Below are positions 31,165 through 41,493 of a stretch of 64,000 nt of DNA, piece after piece; the stretch's first letter is position 1; every line of letters begins with the position of its first letter. Where the stretch lies: assembly GCF_028401385.1 (NCBI RefSeq), contig NZ_JAQOMR010000001.1, forward strand, positions 3,144,501 to 3,208,500, in the 5' to 3' direction. The position numbers and the translations under genes were made by a program. Source of the stretch: Marinicella algicola. Its GTDB lineage: Bacteria > Pseudomonadota > Gammaproteobacteria > Xanthomonadales > Marinicellaceae. Below the pieces are notes generated by a model. That model was not told the DNA's origin, ran no database searches, and was given only the letters and a program-made list of their open reading frames with translations.

Positions 31165-32355
31165 TCACCGTCGTCGAACCGGGCAGCAGGCGGCAGGGTG
31201 CTGCAGAGGTTGGACGCGATGTTTTTGTTGTCGCCGGTGCAACCGCCGCGGGGATCGGGATGCCGGGGCCGCGCCGGAAGGCCTGGCAGGCACCGGGATG
31301 GAGCTGCTTGAGGGCGCTGCAGACGGGGTCGAAGACTGCTGCGGCGCCGCTGAAGTCGAAATAGCCGAGGCAGGCTGACGTCCTGGCGCCGGAATGGAAG
31401 ACATGCCGGATGGCGCTGCGCCGCTGACTGCAGAAACGCCCGGGGCCGGCGGAACGCTGACATAGCCACCCGAGGGCAGGCTGCCGGGTGGCAGACGCAC
31501 AACATCAAGGCTGATTTCATCAGAAGCGACGACAGGGGCAGCGGACCTGACGGTCGCACTGCGTGTCTGAGGCACGCTGCGCGCTGTCGTACGTTCCAGA
31601 ACGGCTTCGGTATTGGCGAGGCGCTCCGGACGGTCATCATAGGCCTTGCGTGGATAGCTCGGCGCACCGGTCTCACCCAGAAGCGGCGGTGGCGATGCCT
31701 GCTCGCCATAGGGGTTCCAGCCATAGGCCTCGACAGCGACATTCACGGTATAGCCGTACATGATACCGAGCAAATCGTCTTCGCTGGCCCCGCTTTCGCA
31801 GAACCTGACCCTGATCTGAATAGTCCCGGCCTGTCCGAATGCCGCGAGGCTGTCACGTCCCGGCCTGATCTGCTGCCAGCCATACATGCAGAGATCATCA
31901 CCGCGTCCCTGGCCAAAGGCATATCCAAAGGGACCGTAATTGTTCTGCACGTAATAGGGTGATTGCACCATTCTGACGCCGGCGAGCTCTTCACGCATGG
32001 ACTCGTCGATGCGCGTCTCGGTCAGCGCGGTATAGCTCAGTGAGCGCTTGTTCATCGGAGAATAGTTGCGCGTGCCAAAGAAGATCGCATTGATGTAGTT
32101 CTGCCCCGGCGTTCGTGCATCGGTTCTCAGCAGGATTCGCTGGTCGATGGCATTGGAATACTGCGTTTCGAGCACCGAAACGATAGCCGGCCCGCCCGGT
32201 GGCGGCATGATTACGGCTTCCTCGGGCATGAGGTTGCGGACATTGGATGTATAGGACATCAGATCGCCGGCACATCCCGAGAGCAACCCTACCGCCAGAA
32301 GGCCCATCGCCGCCCGGCATCGGGTCTTGATCAGATAGGCAATTGCGTTCGTCAT
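31165..32355 (-). CDS. bcsN: Cellulose biosynthesis lipoprotein BcsN, C-terminus uncertain
   Basis: A lipoprotein with the lipobox LLSGC near residues 24-28 after a hydrophobic signal, hence probably membrane-attached in the periplasm. The conserved domain spans about 40-220 (PPPGGPAIVSVLETQYSNAIDQRILL, then YGWQQIRPGRDSLAAFGQAGTIQIRVRFCE in outline). A Pro/Ser/Ala-rich tail follows. BcsN is characteristic of type III cellulose operons of rhizobia; its biochemical role is not established. The start is the ATG at 32355. Near 31255-31270 the frame is doubtful: one added base continues the Pro/Ala/Thr-rich tail to a stop at 31154, two added bases give CTGDNKNIASNLCSTLPP and a stop at 31158. The literal frame ends in an arginine-rich tail at 31165. 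Confidence 0.82.
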   Translation of the reverse strand: MTNAIAYLIKTRCRAAMGLLAVGLLSGCAGDLMSYTSNVRNLMPEEAVIMPPPGGPAIVSVLETQYSNAIDQRILLRTDARTPGQNYINAIFFGTRNYSPMNKRSLSYTALTETRIDESMREELAGVRMVQSPYYVQNNYGPFGYAFGQGRGDDLCMYGWQQIRPGRDSLAAFGQAGTIQIRVRFCESGASEDDLLGIMYGYTVNVAVEAYGWNPYGEQASPPPLLGETGAPSYPRKAYDDRPERLANTEAVLERTTARSVPQTRSATVRSAAPVVASDEISLDVVRLPPGSLPSGGYVSVPPAPGVSAVSGAAPSGMSSIPAPGRQPASAISTSAAPQQSSTPSAAPSSSSIPVPARPSGAAPASRSPRRLHRRQQKHRVQPLQHPAACCPVRRR

Positions 32356-32741
32356 GATTGAGCACACCCTGAGCTTTGCTGCGGCGACCCGGTTCGTCCC
32401 TGGTCACACGATATTTCAACCCTACATTTTTCAGACTTTGGTAAACAAAGGACTAACAAAGCGATCTACAGATAAGCGCGCGCCGCAGTGCAGCTCCTGT
32501 TTTATTTGTCGAAAGCACCGAAACAACATGATTTTTAGTATTTCTTAACGACAATATGGGTTTGTAGAGGGCGAAGCTGTGCTCTTGTCGCGGAACACAC
32601 CAGCGGAACAGGCCAGCGGTATGAACCGACCAGTTCCGTAATCCGGTTCCGAATTTGCGGGAGACGGCGAGATAAAATAAGGCGGGCAAGGTCGCGTTTT
32701 CTGGGATTGGTGACCGCCCGTTTGGCCGGAGTAGGGATGTT
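32356..32741. other. Divergent promoter region between bcsN and bcsK
   Basis: The 386 bases between the two divergent cellulose genes contain an AT-rich core at about 32410-32560 (TTTAGTATTTCTTAACGACA and similar) that suits promoters in both directions. No gene, RNA or long palindrome is visible. Confidence 0.45.
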
Positions 32742-35615
32742 ATGAGACTGACATATATTGCACTGACAGCCGGCGCGATCGCCTTGATCGGTGCAATCGG
32801 CATGGGCGGCGCAGGCCCCAAGGTGCCGGTCACAACAGCTATGGCCGAGCCAACATACCAACTCCAGCGCGCTTATGAGAAAATCGTCCAAGACGACCAG
32901 CCCGCGTCGATGAGCTCGCCCAAGCCGCTCTTTACGACGGTACCCGAGGCACAGGCTCAGGAACCGACTGAGGCGTTGCGCAACCTGCCCGATGCCTCAC
33001 CCGCGCGCCAGAGTGCGCCGGCGCCCGCAACTTCACGGGAGAGCGCCGAACCGGCTCCTGACCAGCAGCCGGCCACACCGGCAGTCGATGAAAGCGCGTT
33101 GCGCTATTTCGCCCAGCAGGGCGACCTGCAGCGTCTCCAGGCCGAGATTTCGCGCCTCCGGTCGCTCTATCCCAACTGGACGCCGCCGGCCAATCCGCTG
33201 GCGGTCGAAGATGGTGAGGATGAGCAGCTCAATGCGATGTGGGAGGCATATGCAAAGGGCGATTACGCGATCGTACACCAGCTCATCAACACCCGCCGCA
33301 CGGAAGAACCCGACTGGCAGGCGCCGGCTGACCTTCTCAACCGCCTGCATATCGCGGAAACGCGCACCAATCTGCTTCAGGCCTCGAAAGACGGCGATTA
33401 TGAAGAAGTCATAGACCTCGCTTCGCAGGCGCCGAGCCTGCTCACCTGCGCGGAGATCAATATCCTCTGGCAGGTCGGTGAAGCCTTCGCCAGAACAGAC
33501 AAGCTTACGCGCGCCATGGATGCCTACACATACGTCCTGAAGAATTGTGATGAGCCGCAGGAGCGCCTCGCCACGATGCAAAAAGCGATGGAATTCATGC
33601 CGTATGACGACATGAAGGCCCTGCTGAGCTATGAACGGTCGAGCGCTGGGGACACGCATGAATTTCAGGAGATCCGCGATGCGCTTCTGCGGGACCGGTT
33701 TGCGCAGGCCGGAGAAGACAAAACGATTGTGATCTCGCCCGACGATCTGGCCCATATGGAAACTCTGGCCAATGATGGCAAAGACCCAAAGGATGCCGAG
33801 CTTCTGGCGTGGTATTTCCTGGTACGAGACAGCGAATCCGCAGCGGAAGAATGGTTCCGCAAGGCCCGCGCGGAGGGGATTCCGCGGAAATCTCGCAGGG
33901 GCTCGCGCTGATCCTGATCTCACAGGACAATGCCGAGGAAGCCGAGGCGGTGATGTATCCTTGGCGCAATGCTTCATCCGAGGCAATGGACACCTATCTG
34001 AACGCCGTCGTCAACATGCTCGGCCGCATCCCGCGCAAGGATTACGGCCAGGATGTGCTTGCACGCATGGCCGATGTCGTCACCGAGACCCAGAGCATGA
34101 CCGCTGCCCAGCAATTCGGTTGGTATTCAAGCGATTTTGGCCAGCCGCTCGCCGCGCTGCAATGGTTCGAGGCAGCCCTTTCCTGGGAGGCGTCTTACGA
34201 GCCGGCGGCCTACGGTGTGACGCTGATGCTCAACAAACTGAGCTACAAACCGGGCGTCTATCTGATGCAGAAGATCTGGGCCCCCTATTCAGAGCGTATC
34301 GCCTGGCTAAACGACCCCAATGCGCCGGTCACCACCATCGAAAACGTGATGGCGACCGTATTCGAGCTGACCGGGCTTGAGCAGAGCGATGGCACGACCC
34401 GCACGGTTGCCGTACCGATTGCCGAGATCGACCTGTCCACCGGACAGCAGACCCCGCTTGGGGCTGCGGCGCCCACACCGGGAACGCTCGGACAGACGGG
34501 CACGGGTGTCTCACTGACTGCACCGCTCTATGCCCCCGGTTCCCAGCCGCTTGCAGGTGAGCAGGCAGAAAATGCTCCGGCAAATTATGTCCCGGACTAC
34601 TACCAGTATTATTATGGCGCCGGTGCCTCCGGCACGCCGCCGGCCGCGGGCGATAGCGATCTTGCCAACCGCACACGCGCCATTGAGCGGCTGACCATTC
34701 CGCGCTCGATGATCCAGACCGATCCGGTGACCGGCGTTCAGACCGTCACCGTCGTCAATTCCGCGCTGGAGCCGAACCAGACCCGCTACAATGTTTCAGC
34801 TGCCCAGGTCCAGGCGGCCTTCTACACCACCGGCCAGCCTTCGGAGAAGACCGTGATCTATCGTTTCGACGAGCAGGCCTATATCAACCGGGACTATCTG
34901 CGGCAGTTCGAAATCACCTATTTCCTCAACCAGGAAAATGCGTCCGACAGCAGTGTCACCCTGTCCACATTGCCAGCTGGCACCCAGTTGCCCACGGGCA
35001 CGCCCGTCGCAACCACGACACCTGCCGCAACGACCCGAGCGGCGTCCTCTACGACGACGACCACACGGCGCTCGACTTCGTCTTCTTCGGGCGGAAACTG
35101 CTGGAGCGGTCGTTCATCCGAGGGGCTGTCACCGAATGCCGCCCTCAGGCAGGGCTGGTGCCTTATGGACCTTGAGCGCCCGATGGAAGCAGCACGCGCC
35201 TTCGAAACCGCACTCGGCTCCTCTTCCGCGAAAAATCGCGAAGAAGCGGCCTATGGCCAGAGCCTCGCCTATATGCGGATGGGCCTCACCAGCAAGGCAG
35301 CCGTGTCGGCAGCAGAAGAGCCGCTCAGCCGTGAGCGCCAGCTCGGTCTCCAGGTACAGATCCTGACCAGTCGCGCGATTTCGGCTTATCAGGGTGGTCA
35401 CTATCAGGATGCACTGCTTCTCCTGAACCAGCGCAGCCAGTTGGCCCCGGACGAGAACCGGACTGATGGTCATTCGTGGTTATGCCTATTACAATCTCGG
35501 CCGCTATTTCGACGCCCAGAAGGTGTTCGAAGCGCTCGCTGAAATGGGTGACCGCAAGGGCATGGAAGGCCTCGCTCTCGTGCGCGGCCAGCTCGGCCTG
35601 CCCGGCAGCAACTAG
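32742..35615 (+). CDS. bcsK: Tetratricopeptide cellulose-locus protein, probable BcsK, three frame breaks
   Basis: A large exported protein, 957-958 residues after correction, with an N-terminal signal or anchor (MRLTYIALTAGAIALIGAIGMGGAG). Helical TPR/Sel1-like repeats fill about 110-500, a Ser/Thr/Pro/Gln-rich linker lies at about 560-780, and C-terminal TPRs end GYAYYNLGRYFDAQKVFEALAEMGD. Type III cellulose loci encode such a TPR protein, BcsK, in place of BcsC; it lacks the C-terminal porin of BcsC. Breaks: the G run at 33874-33877 (four should be five) and two adjacent losses at 35459-35464 (CGGACTG for CGGGACCTG), restoring NRDLMVIRGYAYY. Divergent from bcsN-A-B. Confidence 0.82.
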
Positions 35616-35724
35616 AGCACTTCCAGGTGAAGTGGACGGCGGCTCACCGTCCGGAGTTACGTAAAAACAAAGAAATAGAGCCTTCTTGCGTTTCCGCGAA
35701 ACCCGGAAAGGCTCTAGTGCCATT
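35612..35724. repeat. Dispersed palindromic repeat element
   Basis: About 113 bases beginning CTAGAGCACTTCC and ending GGAAAGGCTCTAGTG, made of nested hairpins: CACTTC/GAAGTG, GGACGG/CCGTCC, GTTTC/GAAAC and AGAGCCTT/AAGGCTCT. The architecture and the AAACAAAGAAATAGAGCC core resemble the short intergenic palindromic elements scattered in Rhizobiaceae genomes. It lies immediately after bcsK and may also act as its terminator. I see only one copy in this window. Confidence 0.6.
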
Positions 35725-35753
35725 CAGGCGCTCCGCTCTTCAGCGGAGATGCC

Positions 35754-36269
35754 TCAGGCTAATAAGGGCTGAAGTTCGGTCAGTATCTTCCCGGCTGCCG
35801 CTTCACTGGAGAGTTCGGCCGTATCGACCAGCACATCAGCCTCCCGCCAGGGTCTGTAGTCGCGGTCGATCACGGCCTTCCAGTCCGGCTCTGAGTGTCC
35901 ATTACCGATGTCGCTCACCCGAGTTTCGATCCGGGCGCGATGCAGACCGGCATCCGAGCACACAATCTCGACACCGAGAAAGCCAGCTACAGCGCAAACT
36001 GCCGCTTCAGCGAACATGGAACGTGTCAGCGGCCACGGATTGACGCAGTCGACAATAACGTCCTGCCCGGTCTTCAGGTTGGAAACGGCAAGGGCTGCGG
36101 CAATCTGATAGCCCAACGGGCCGATATTGCAGTGCCCGTCATCAGCACGCAGAACAGCCTCGATTTCATCGACACGCAGAAAAACCGCCGGACGCTTTTG
36201 GGCAACAAGCCGTGCGATCGTGGTTTTGCCGGCCCCCGGAAGCCCGGCAAGGGCGATCAGCGTCGCCAC
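35754..36269 (-). CDS. Small P-loop kinase / AAA-type ATPase
   Basis: A 171-residue protein with a Walker A motif at its very N-terminus (LAGLPGAGKTTIARL), followed by FLRVDEIEAVL and DVIVDCVNPW, the pattern of zeta-toxin-like and gluconate-kinase-like small-molecule kinases. The last third, including DYRPWREADVLVDT, is the usual lid and C-terminal helix region. The start is GTG at 36269, inside TGATGTG, overlapping the upstream DUF2093 stop region. As sequenced it reads in frame with DUF2093 and looks like a fusion; I regard that as an artefact of a base lost upstream. Substrate unknown. Confidence 0.7.
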   Translation of the reverse strand: MATLIALAGLPGAGKTTIARLVAQKRPAVFLRVDEIEAVLRADDGHCNIGPLGYQIAAALAVSNLKTGQDVIVDCVNPWPLTRSMFAEAAVCAVAGFLGVEIVCSDAGLHRARIETRVSDIGNGHSEPDWKAVIDRDYRPWREADVLVDTAELSSEAAAGKILTELQPLLA

Positions 36270-36270
36270 A

Positions 36271-36500
36271 TCAGGCCTTGCCGGTCGGCAGCGCTCCGGC
36301 CTTTTCTCGGCCTCGAAAGCGGCTGGCGCATCGGCATAGGCTTCCTGCCGGGCAACGCTCCAGTAGCGCAGTTCATCGAGCGGGATACGGCGGCCGGTGA
36401 TCGCACACAGCACATGCGTCCCCGGCATGATCACCTCGAAATCGGCATCCAGATACCGGATTTTTGCCTCACCCCTGCCATTGCCTTCAAGGATATTCAC
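36271..36500 (-). CDS. DUF2093 protein, frame break near C-terminus
   Basis: A small conserved alphaproteobacterial protein of unknown function, 76 residues after correction. Diagnostic segments are GEAKIRYLDADFEV (about 10-24) and IPLDELRYWSVARQEAYADA (about 40-60). Start GTG at 36500, seven bases after GGAGAA. The run at 36302-36305 (four) should be five; then the protein ends EKKAGALPTGKA and stops at 36271-36273, directly before the kinase start. The short overlap suggests co-translation with the kinase. Confidence 0.75.
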
Positions 36501-36539
36501 CGCACATTCTCCAAATTCAGGATGTTTTTCTTGCCGTTC

Positions 36540-38412
36540 TCAGCGTCCGAACAGGCGCTCGATATCGGCAAGTTTCAATTTATATAGGTCGGGCGACCGT
36601 GATTGCACTGTCCCGAACCCGGTGTTTCTTCCATCTGCCGGAGAAGAGCATTCATTTCCTCAACGCGCAAGCGCCGTCCAGACCTGACAGAACCGTGGCA
36701 GGCCATGGTGGCGGCAACACTTTCAAGTTTGGCACGCAGGCCATCGGCGGTTTCCCACTCGCCGGCCTCATCGGCAAGCTGGCGGATCAGGGCCGGAGCA
36801 TTGACCTCGCCCAGCATCGCCGGTGTTTCGCGCACCGCAATCGCGCCGGGGCCGAAACGCTCATAGACAAGTCCGAGGCGGTTCATCTCTTCGGCAAAGG
36901 GCATCAGCCGGTCGCAGTCTTCCTCTGGCATGTCGACAATCTCGGGGATCAGCAGCCCCTGCGACGGCAGTCTGCGGTCGGCAAGCGCCTTGCGCAGCGC
37001 CTCATAGACCAGTCGCTCATGGGCGGCATGCTGATCGACGATCACAAGGCCGGTTCCCGACTGGGCGACGATATAGTTTTCGTGAACCTGTGCGCGGGCG
37101 GCCCCCAGCGGATGATCCAAACGCACATCTTCCGTGCGCGGTTCAAAGCTCTCGGAACGGGCGGACGGTGCACCGAAGCCGGCAAGCATCTCACTGCCCT
37201 GCCCCGCCGTTTCAGCAACGTCCGCTGCCCCGAAAAAACCGCCTGCGGCGTCTCGCCAAAGCCTTGCGGCCGCGACGGCGAACGCTCCGCCGTCCAGTTG
37301 ACATTGGATGGCCGCACATCGCGATTGCCAGCGCCAAAGCGCCCCGGTGTTGCGCCCGCCCCCTGCGGCGACGTGCCCGGACGAAAGGCCCGCAGCATCG
37401 CATCTGCGCCGGTGGAAGAGGCACGGTCGCCGTTCCGGGTCAACGCCTCGCGGATCGCCCCGACAATCAGGCCGCGCACCAGGCCCGGATCCCGGAAGCG
37501 GACATCGGCCTTGGCCGGGTGGACATTGACATCAACCAGACCCGGATCGAGCGAGAACCACAGAACCGCCATCGGATAACGGCCCTTCGGAACGGTCTCG
37601 GCATAGGCAGCGCGAATTGCACCCATCAACAGCTTGTCTTGAACCGGACGGCCATTGACGAACGCATAGAGATGCCCCGAATTGCCACGATTGAAGGTCG
37701 GCACGCCGACATAGCCGGTGAGACCGACATCCTCTCTGGCGGCATCGATTTCGATCGCATTCGGCCTGAAATCCTTGCCCAGAACCTGCGCGATACGGGC
37801 AAGCCGGTCATCGCCTGTCGCCGGGAGTTCCAGTGTCGAGCGATCGGAACCGGACAGCACGAAACGGACGGCGGGAAAGGCAAGCGACATGCGCTTGACC
37901 ACCTCGGTGATCGCGCCCGATTCCGCCCGCTCGCTTTTCAAGAACTTCAACCGGGCGGGGGTCGCAAAGAACAGATCGCGCACCTCAACAATGGTGCCCG
38001 GATTGACCGGCGCCGGCTGCGGCTCCTTCAGCTTTCCACCATGCAATTCGATGCGGTAGCCCTCGCCCGCACCCCTTGTGCGGCTTGAAACCGAGAGTTT
38101 CGCCACCGAGCCGATTGATGGCAACGCCTCGCCCCGAAAGCCGAGTGTGCGGATATCGGTGAGATCGGCGGAAATCTTCGAGGTACAGTGCCGCTTTACC
38201 GCAAGTGCCAGATCCTCCGGCGTCATGCCCGAACCGTTATCCGTGACCCGCAACAGCGCCTTGCCACCACCGGCGGTCGCGATCTCGATGCGGGTTGCCC
38301 CGGCATCAAGCGCATTTTCCACCAGTTCCTTGGCAGCGCTTGCCGGCCGTTCGATGACCTCGCCGGCGGCAATCTGGTTGATGACGGTTTCCGAAAGCTG
38401 TCTGATGCTCAT
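36540..38412 (-). CDS. mutL: DNA mismatch repair protein MutL, two frame breaks
   Basis: The mismatch-repair mediator, 624 residues after correction. The N-terminal GHKL ATPase shows [19 protein letters not shown] and GFRGEAL (about 35-105); the transducer domain carries the VNVHPAK segment near 305. The C-terminal dimerisation domain carries the endonuclease motif DQHA-x2-E-x4-E, seen as [12 protein letters not shown], so this MutL is probably a nicking endonuclease as in organisms without MutH. Breaks: 37228-37231 (four should be five) in the linker, and an A run near 36578-36581 one base short, which restores the end [13 protein letters not shown] at the TGA at 36540-36542. A repair gene with two breaks supports sequencing error. 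Confidence 0.94.
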
Positions 38413-38566
38413 GGCGCATATCTAAAGGGATTCGCACGCTATGGAAACGCTTCACGACAGTACCATCTCCGATTTTTGACGCTGGCTGGACAGCGCCCGA
38501 CGCGTTCAGCCGAGGCGCGAGCATATTTTCATGTAGCATGAAGACAGAAAACGCCGGAGCCCGCCA

Positions 38567-40607
38567 TGCACGATGATCCCCTGCTGCAACCCTTCCAGCT
38601 CAAGCACCTGCGCCTCAAGAACCGGCTAATGTCGACCGCCCACGAGCCGGCCTATGGCGAGGGGGCCTGCCCACCGACCGCTACCGGCTCTACCACGCGG
38701 AAAAGGCCAGGGGCGGGATCGCACTGACGATGACGGCAGGCTCGGCGGTGGTCGCACCGGATTCCCCGGCCGCCTTCGGCAACCTCCATGCATGGCGCGA
38801 CGAAATCGTTCCGCTGATGGCCCGCATTGCCGACGACTGCCACGAACATGACTGCGCGGTGATGATCCAGCTTACCCATCTTGGCCGGCGCACCAGCGGC
38901 TGGAACATGGGCGACTGGCTGCCGGTGCTTTCCGCCTCGCCAACGCGGGAACCGGCCCACCGCACATTCCCGAAGGCGATGGAGGATTTCGACTTTACCC
39001 GCATAGTGGAGGATTACGCCACCGCCGCCGAGCGGATGATGGCGGCAGGCCTCGACGGGATCGAGATCGAGGCCTATGGCCATCTGCTCGACAGTTTCTG
39101 GTCGCCGCTGACCAATCAGCGCGACGATGCGCATAATGGTTCGCTTGAAAACCGGCTGCGGTTCACCTTCCTTGTGCTGGATGCGATCCGCAAGCGCTGC
39201 GGACCGGATTTCATCGTCGGCATGCGCCTGGTCGCCGACGAGAACCGGGCGGGCGGGCTTTCCCGCGCCGACGGGCTTTCGATCTGCCAGACGCTCGTCG
39301 ACAGCGGCACGATTGATTTCCTCAACATCATTCGTGGCCATATCGATCATGACGCACCGCTGACCGAAGTAATTCCGATCCAGGGCATGGCCTCGGCTCC
39401 GCATCTCGATTTCGCCGGCGATATCCGCAAGCAAACGCGCTTTCCGGTTTTCCATGCCGCCCGCATCGCCGATGTCGCCACCGCCCGCCACGCGATTGCC
39501 GAGGGCCGGCTCGACATGGTCGGGATGACACGTGCCCACATGGCCGATCCGCATATCGTCGACAAGATCAAGGCCGGGCTCGAAGACCGCATCCGCCCCT
39601 GTGTCGGTGCCACCTACTGTCTCGACCGGATTTATGAAGGCGGCGAGGCGCTGTGCATCCACAATGCCGCGACCGGCCGCGAAGCGACCATGCCGCATAT
39701 CATCCAGACCGCCGGGCGCACGCGAAAGGCCGTGGTTGTCGGCGCCGGCCCGGCAGGGATGGAGGCAGCCCGCGTGCTGGCTGAACGCGGGCATCAGGTC
39801 ACTGTGTTCGAAGCGACCGATGAAGCCGGCGGACAGATCAACCTTATGACCCGCAATCCGCGCCGCCGCGAACTCATTGGTATTGTCGACTGGCGGCTTG
39901 CCGAGCTTGAGCGCCTGTCCGTCCCGATCCGTTACAACATTTTTGCCGAGGAAGAGGATATTCTCGCTGAAGCGCCGGATCTGGTGGTGATCGCCACCGG
40001 CGGCATTGCCCAATCGCCACCACTTGACGAAGGCGAGGAGCTTGCGGTCTCAAGCTGGGATATCCTTGCCGGCACGGTCAAGCCTGCAAGCAAGGTGCTG
40101 CTGTTCGACGATCATGGCGGCCATCCCGGCCTGACAACGGCGGAAATGATCGCCGATAGCGGTGCGGCGCTCGAGATCGTCACCCCGGAACGCTTCTTCG
40201 CGCCCGATGTCGGCGGCATGAACCACGTCCCCTATGCCAGGCGTTTCGCCGAAAAAGGCGTCAGGATCACCATCAACAAGCGCTTGAAAGCCATAAGGCG
40301 GGACGGCAACGCACTGAAGGCGCTGCTTGCCAGCGACTATGCGCCGGGCGTCGTCACAGAGGTGGAGACCGGGCAGGTCGTGGTCGAATACGGCACAATG
40401 GCGATGGATGATCTGTATTTTGCCCTCAAACCGCTGTCGCGCAATGGCGGCGAAGTCGACTACCGGTCGCTGATCGCGCGAAAGCCGCCTCTGCCGCAGT
40501 CCAACGCGGAAGGTGGTTTTGACCTTTTCCGCATCGGCGATGCCGTGCATGCGCGCAATATCCACGCCGCCATCTACGATGCGCTGCGCTATTGTTCGCT
40601 GATGTGA
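38567..40607 (+). CDS. NADH:flavin oxidoreductase with Fe-S cluster (2,4-dienoyl-CoA reductase-like; possible N-methylproline demethylase), two frame breaks
   Basis: A modular flavoenzyme, 680 residues after correction. An N-terminal FMN-binding TIM barrel of the Old Yellow Enzyme type spans about 1-335, then a cysteine cluster, then FAD/NADH Rossmann domains with VVVGAGPAGMEAARVL near 370. The relatives include trimethylamine dehydrogenase, dienoyl-CoA reductase and the stachydrine/N-methylproline demethylases of rhizobia. The cysteine segment reads CVGATYCLDRIYEGGEALC, with three rather than the usual four cysteines. Breaks: 38579-38581 (three C should be four) and 38661-38665 (five G should be six). 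GGAG precedes the ATG by six bases. Substrate uncertain; it ends four bases from a convergent gene. Confidence 0.82.
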
Positions 40608-40611
40608 GCGC

Positions 40612-41493
40612 TCAAAACGCCTTGTAGGCCGGGTCGAAACGCGGCTTGGCGCCGGTGACGAGTGCGAAGGTGAAACCGGCATTCGGCTCCTCGGCAATTT
40701 TGGCATCCATTGCAGCAGACGTCACCATCATCCAGCCGCCGTCACGGCCGATGAAGGCAGGGCAGGTCGGTTGGCGGGCGGGCAGCTGGAAGCGGGCAAC
40801 CAGCTTGCCGGCGGTGTCATAGCGGTCGAGAACACCGGAACCGAAACGGGCGTTCCAGATATGGCCATCTCCGTCGCAAATCGCCCCGTCCATGCCGCCG
40901 GGCTTATCCGAGGTGTCGATAAACACCGTCGCAGGCCCGTCGGGCAGCCCGGTTTCGGGATCGACGGGAACCTGCATCAGCGTGTTGAGATCGGTATCGA
41001 CATAGTAACCCGTGGCACCGTCCGGCGAAAAGCAGATCGCGTTTGGGATGGTGATCCTGTCGAAAATCCTGGTCACCGTGCCGCCCAGCACATGATAGAT
41101 CGCCCCCGCCTCTTTCTCGGCGTTTTTGCCCATGGTGCCGACCCAGAACGCGCCCGATGCGTGAACCCGGGCGTCATTGGAACGGGTGACGGGATTGTCC
41201 GGTTCGATAGCAGCATGCAACGACAAGGCGCCGGTTGAGGCGTCATGAAAATAAAGGCCTGTCTCCGTCGCGATGACATGGCGCCGTTCATCAACCACAG
41301 CCATCGCGCTTGCCATTTCGGGAAGCGAGATAATCCGGCGATCCCGGGTCGAGGCATTGAGGAGATGGAGCTTGCAGTTGAGAATATCAAACCACCAGAT
41401 CTGATCTGTCGCCGGGTCGTACCCCGGCCCCTCGCCCAGTTCCGTTCGGTCGTTCACCAGGATCCGGCCTTCGAATACGGTCTCTGCGGTCAT
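40612..41493 (-). CDS. SMP-30/gluconolactonase-family sugar lactonase
   Basis: An intact 293-residue six-bladed beta-propeller hydrolase that opens sugar lactones such as glucono- or arabinonolactone. Metal-site residues can be placed: Glu in ELGEGPGYD (about 17), Asn in SNDARVHASGAFWVGTM (about 100) and Asp in FSPDGATGYYVD and GGMDGAICD. The start is the ATG of MTAETVFEG at 41493, with GGAG further upstream than ideal; the longer upstream reading lacks coding character. It is convergent with the flavoenzyme gene, with stops four bases apart. Pathway not given by context. Confidence 0.87.
   Translation of the reverse strand: MTAETVFEGRILVNDRTELGEGPGYDPATDQIWWFDILNCKLHLLNASTRDRRIISLPEMASAMAVVDERRHVIATETGLYFHDASTGALSLHAAIEPDNPVTRSNDARVHASGAFWVGTMGKNAEKEAGAIYHVLGGTVTRIFDRITIPNAICFSPDGATGYYVDTDLNTLMQVPVDPETGLPDGPATVFIDTSDKPGGMDGAICDGDGHIWNARFGSGVLDRYDTAGKLVARFQLPARQPTCPAFIGRDGGWMMVTSAAMDAKIAEEPNAGFTFALVTGAKPRFDPAYKAF

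Noticed and set aside
35754..36500. A novel DUF2093-kinase fusion protein
   Set aside because: One added base in a four-base run separates the two genes with a natural stop and start overlap, and matches the error pattern of the window.
36464..38088. Long plus-strand open frames across mutL (371 and 421 codons)
   Set aside because: They overlap the unmistakable MutL ATPase and endonuclease motifs on the other strand, and have shadow-like composition.
38652..40013. A 453-codon minus-strand open frame across the flavoenzyme
   Set aside because: Shadow frame; the plus strand carries FMN, Fe-S and Rossmann motifs in order.
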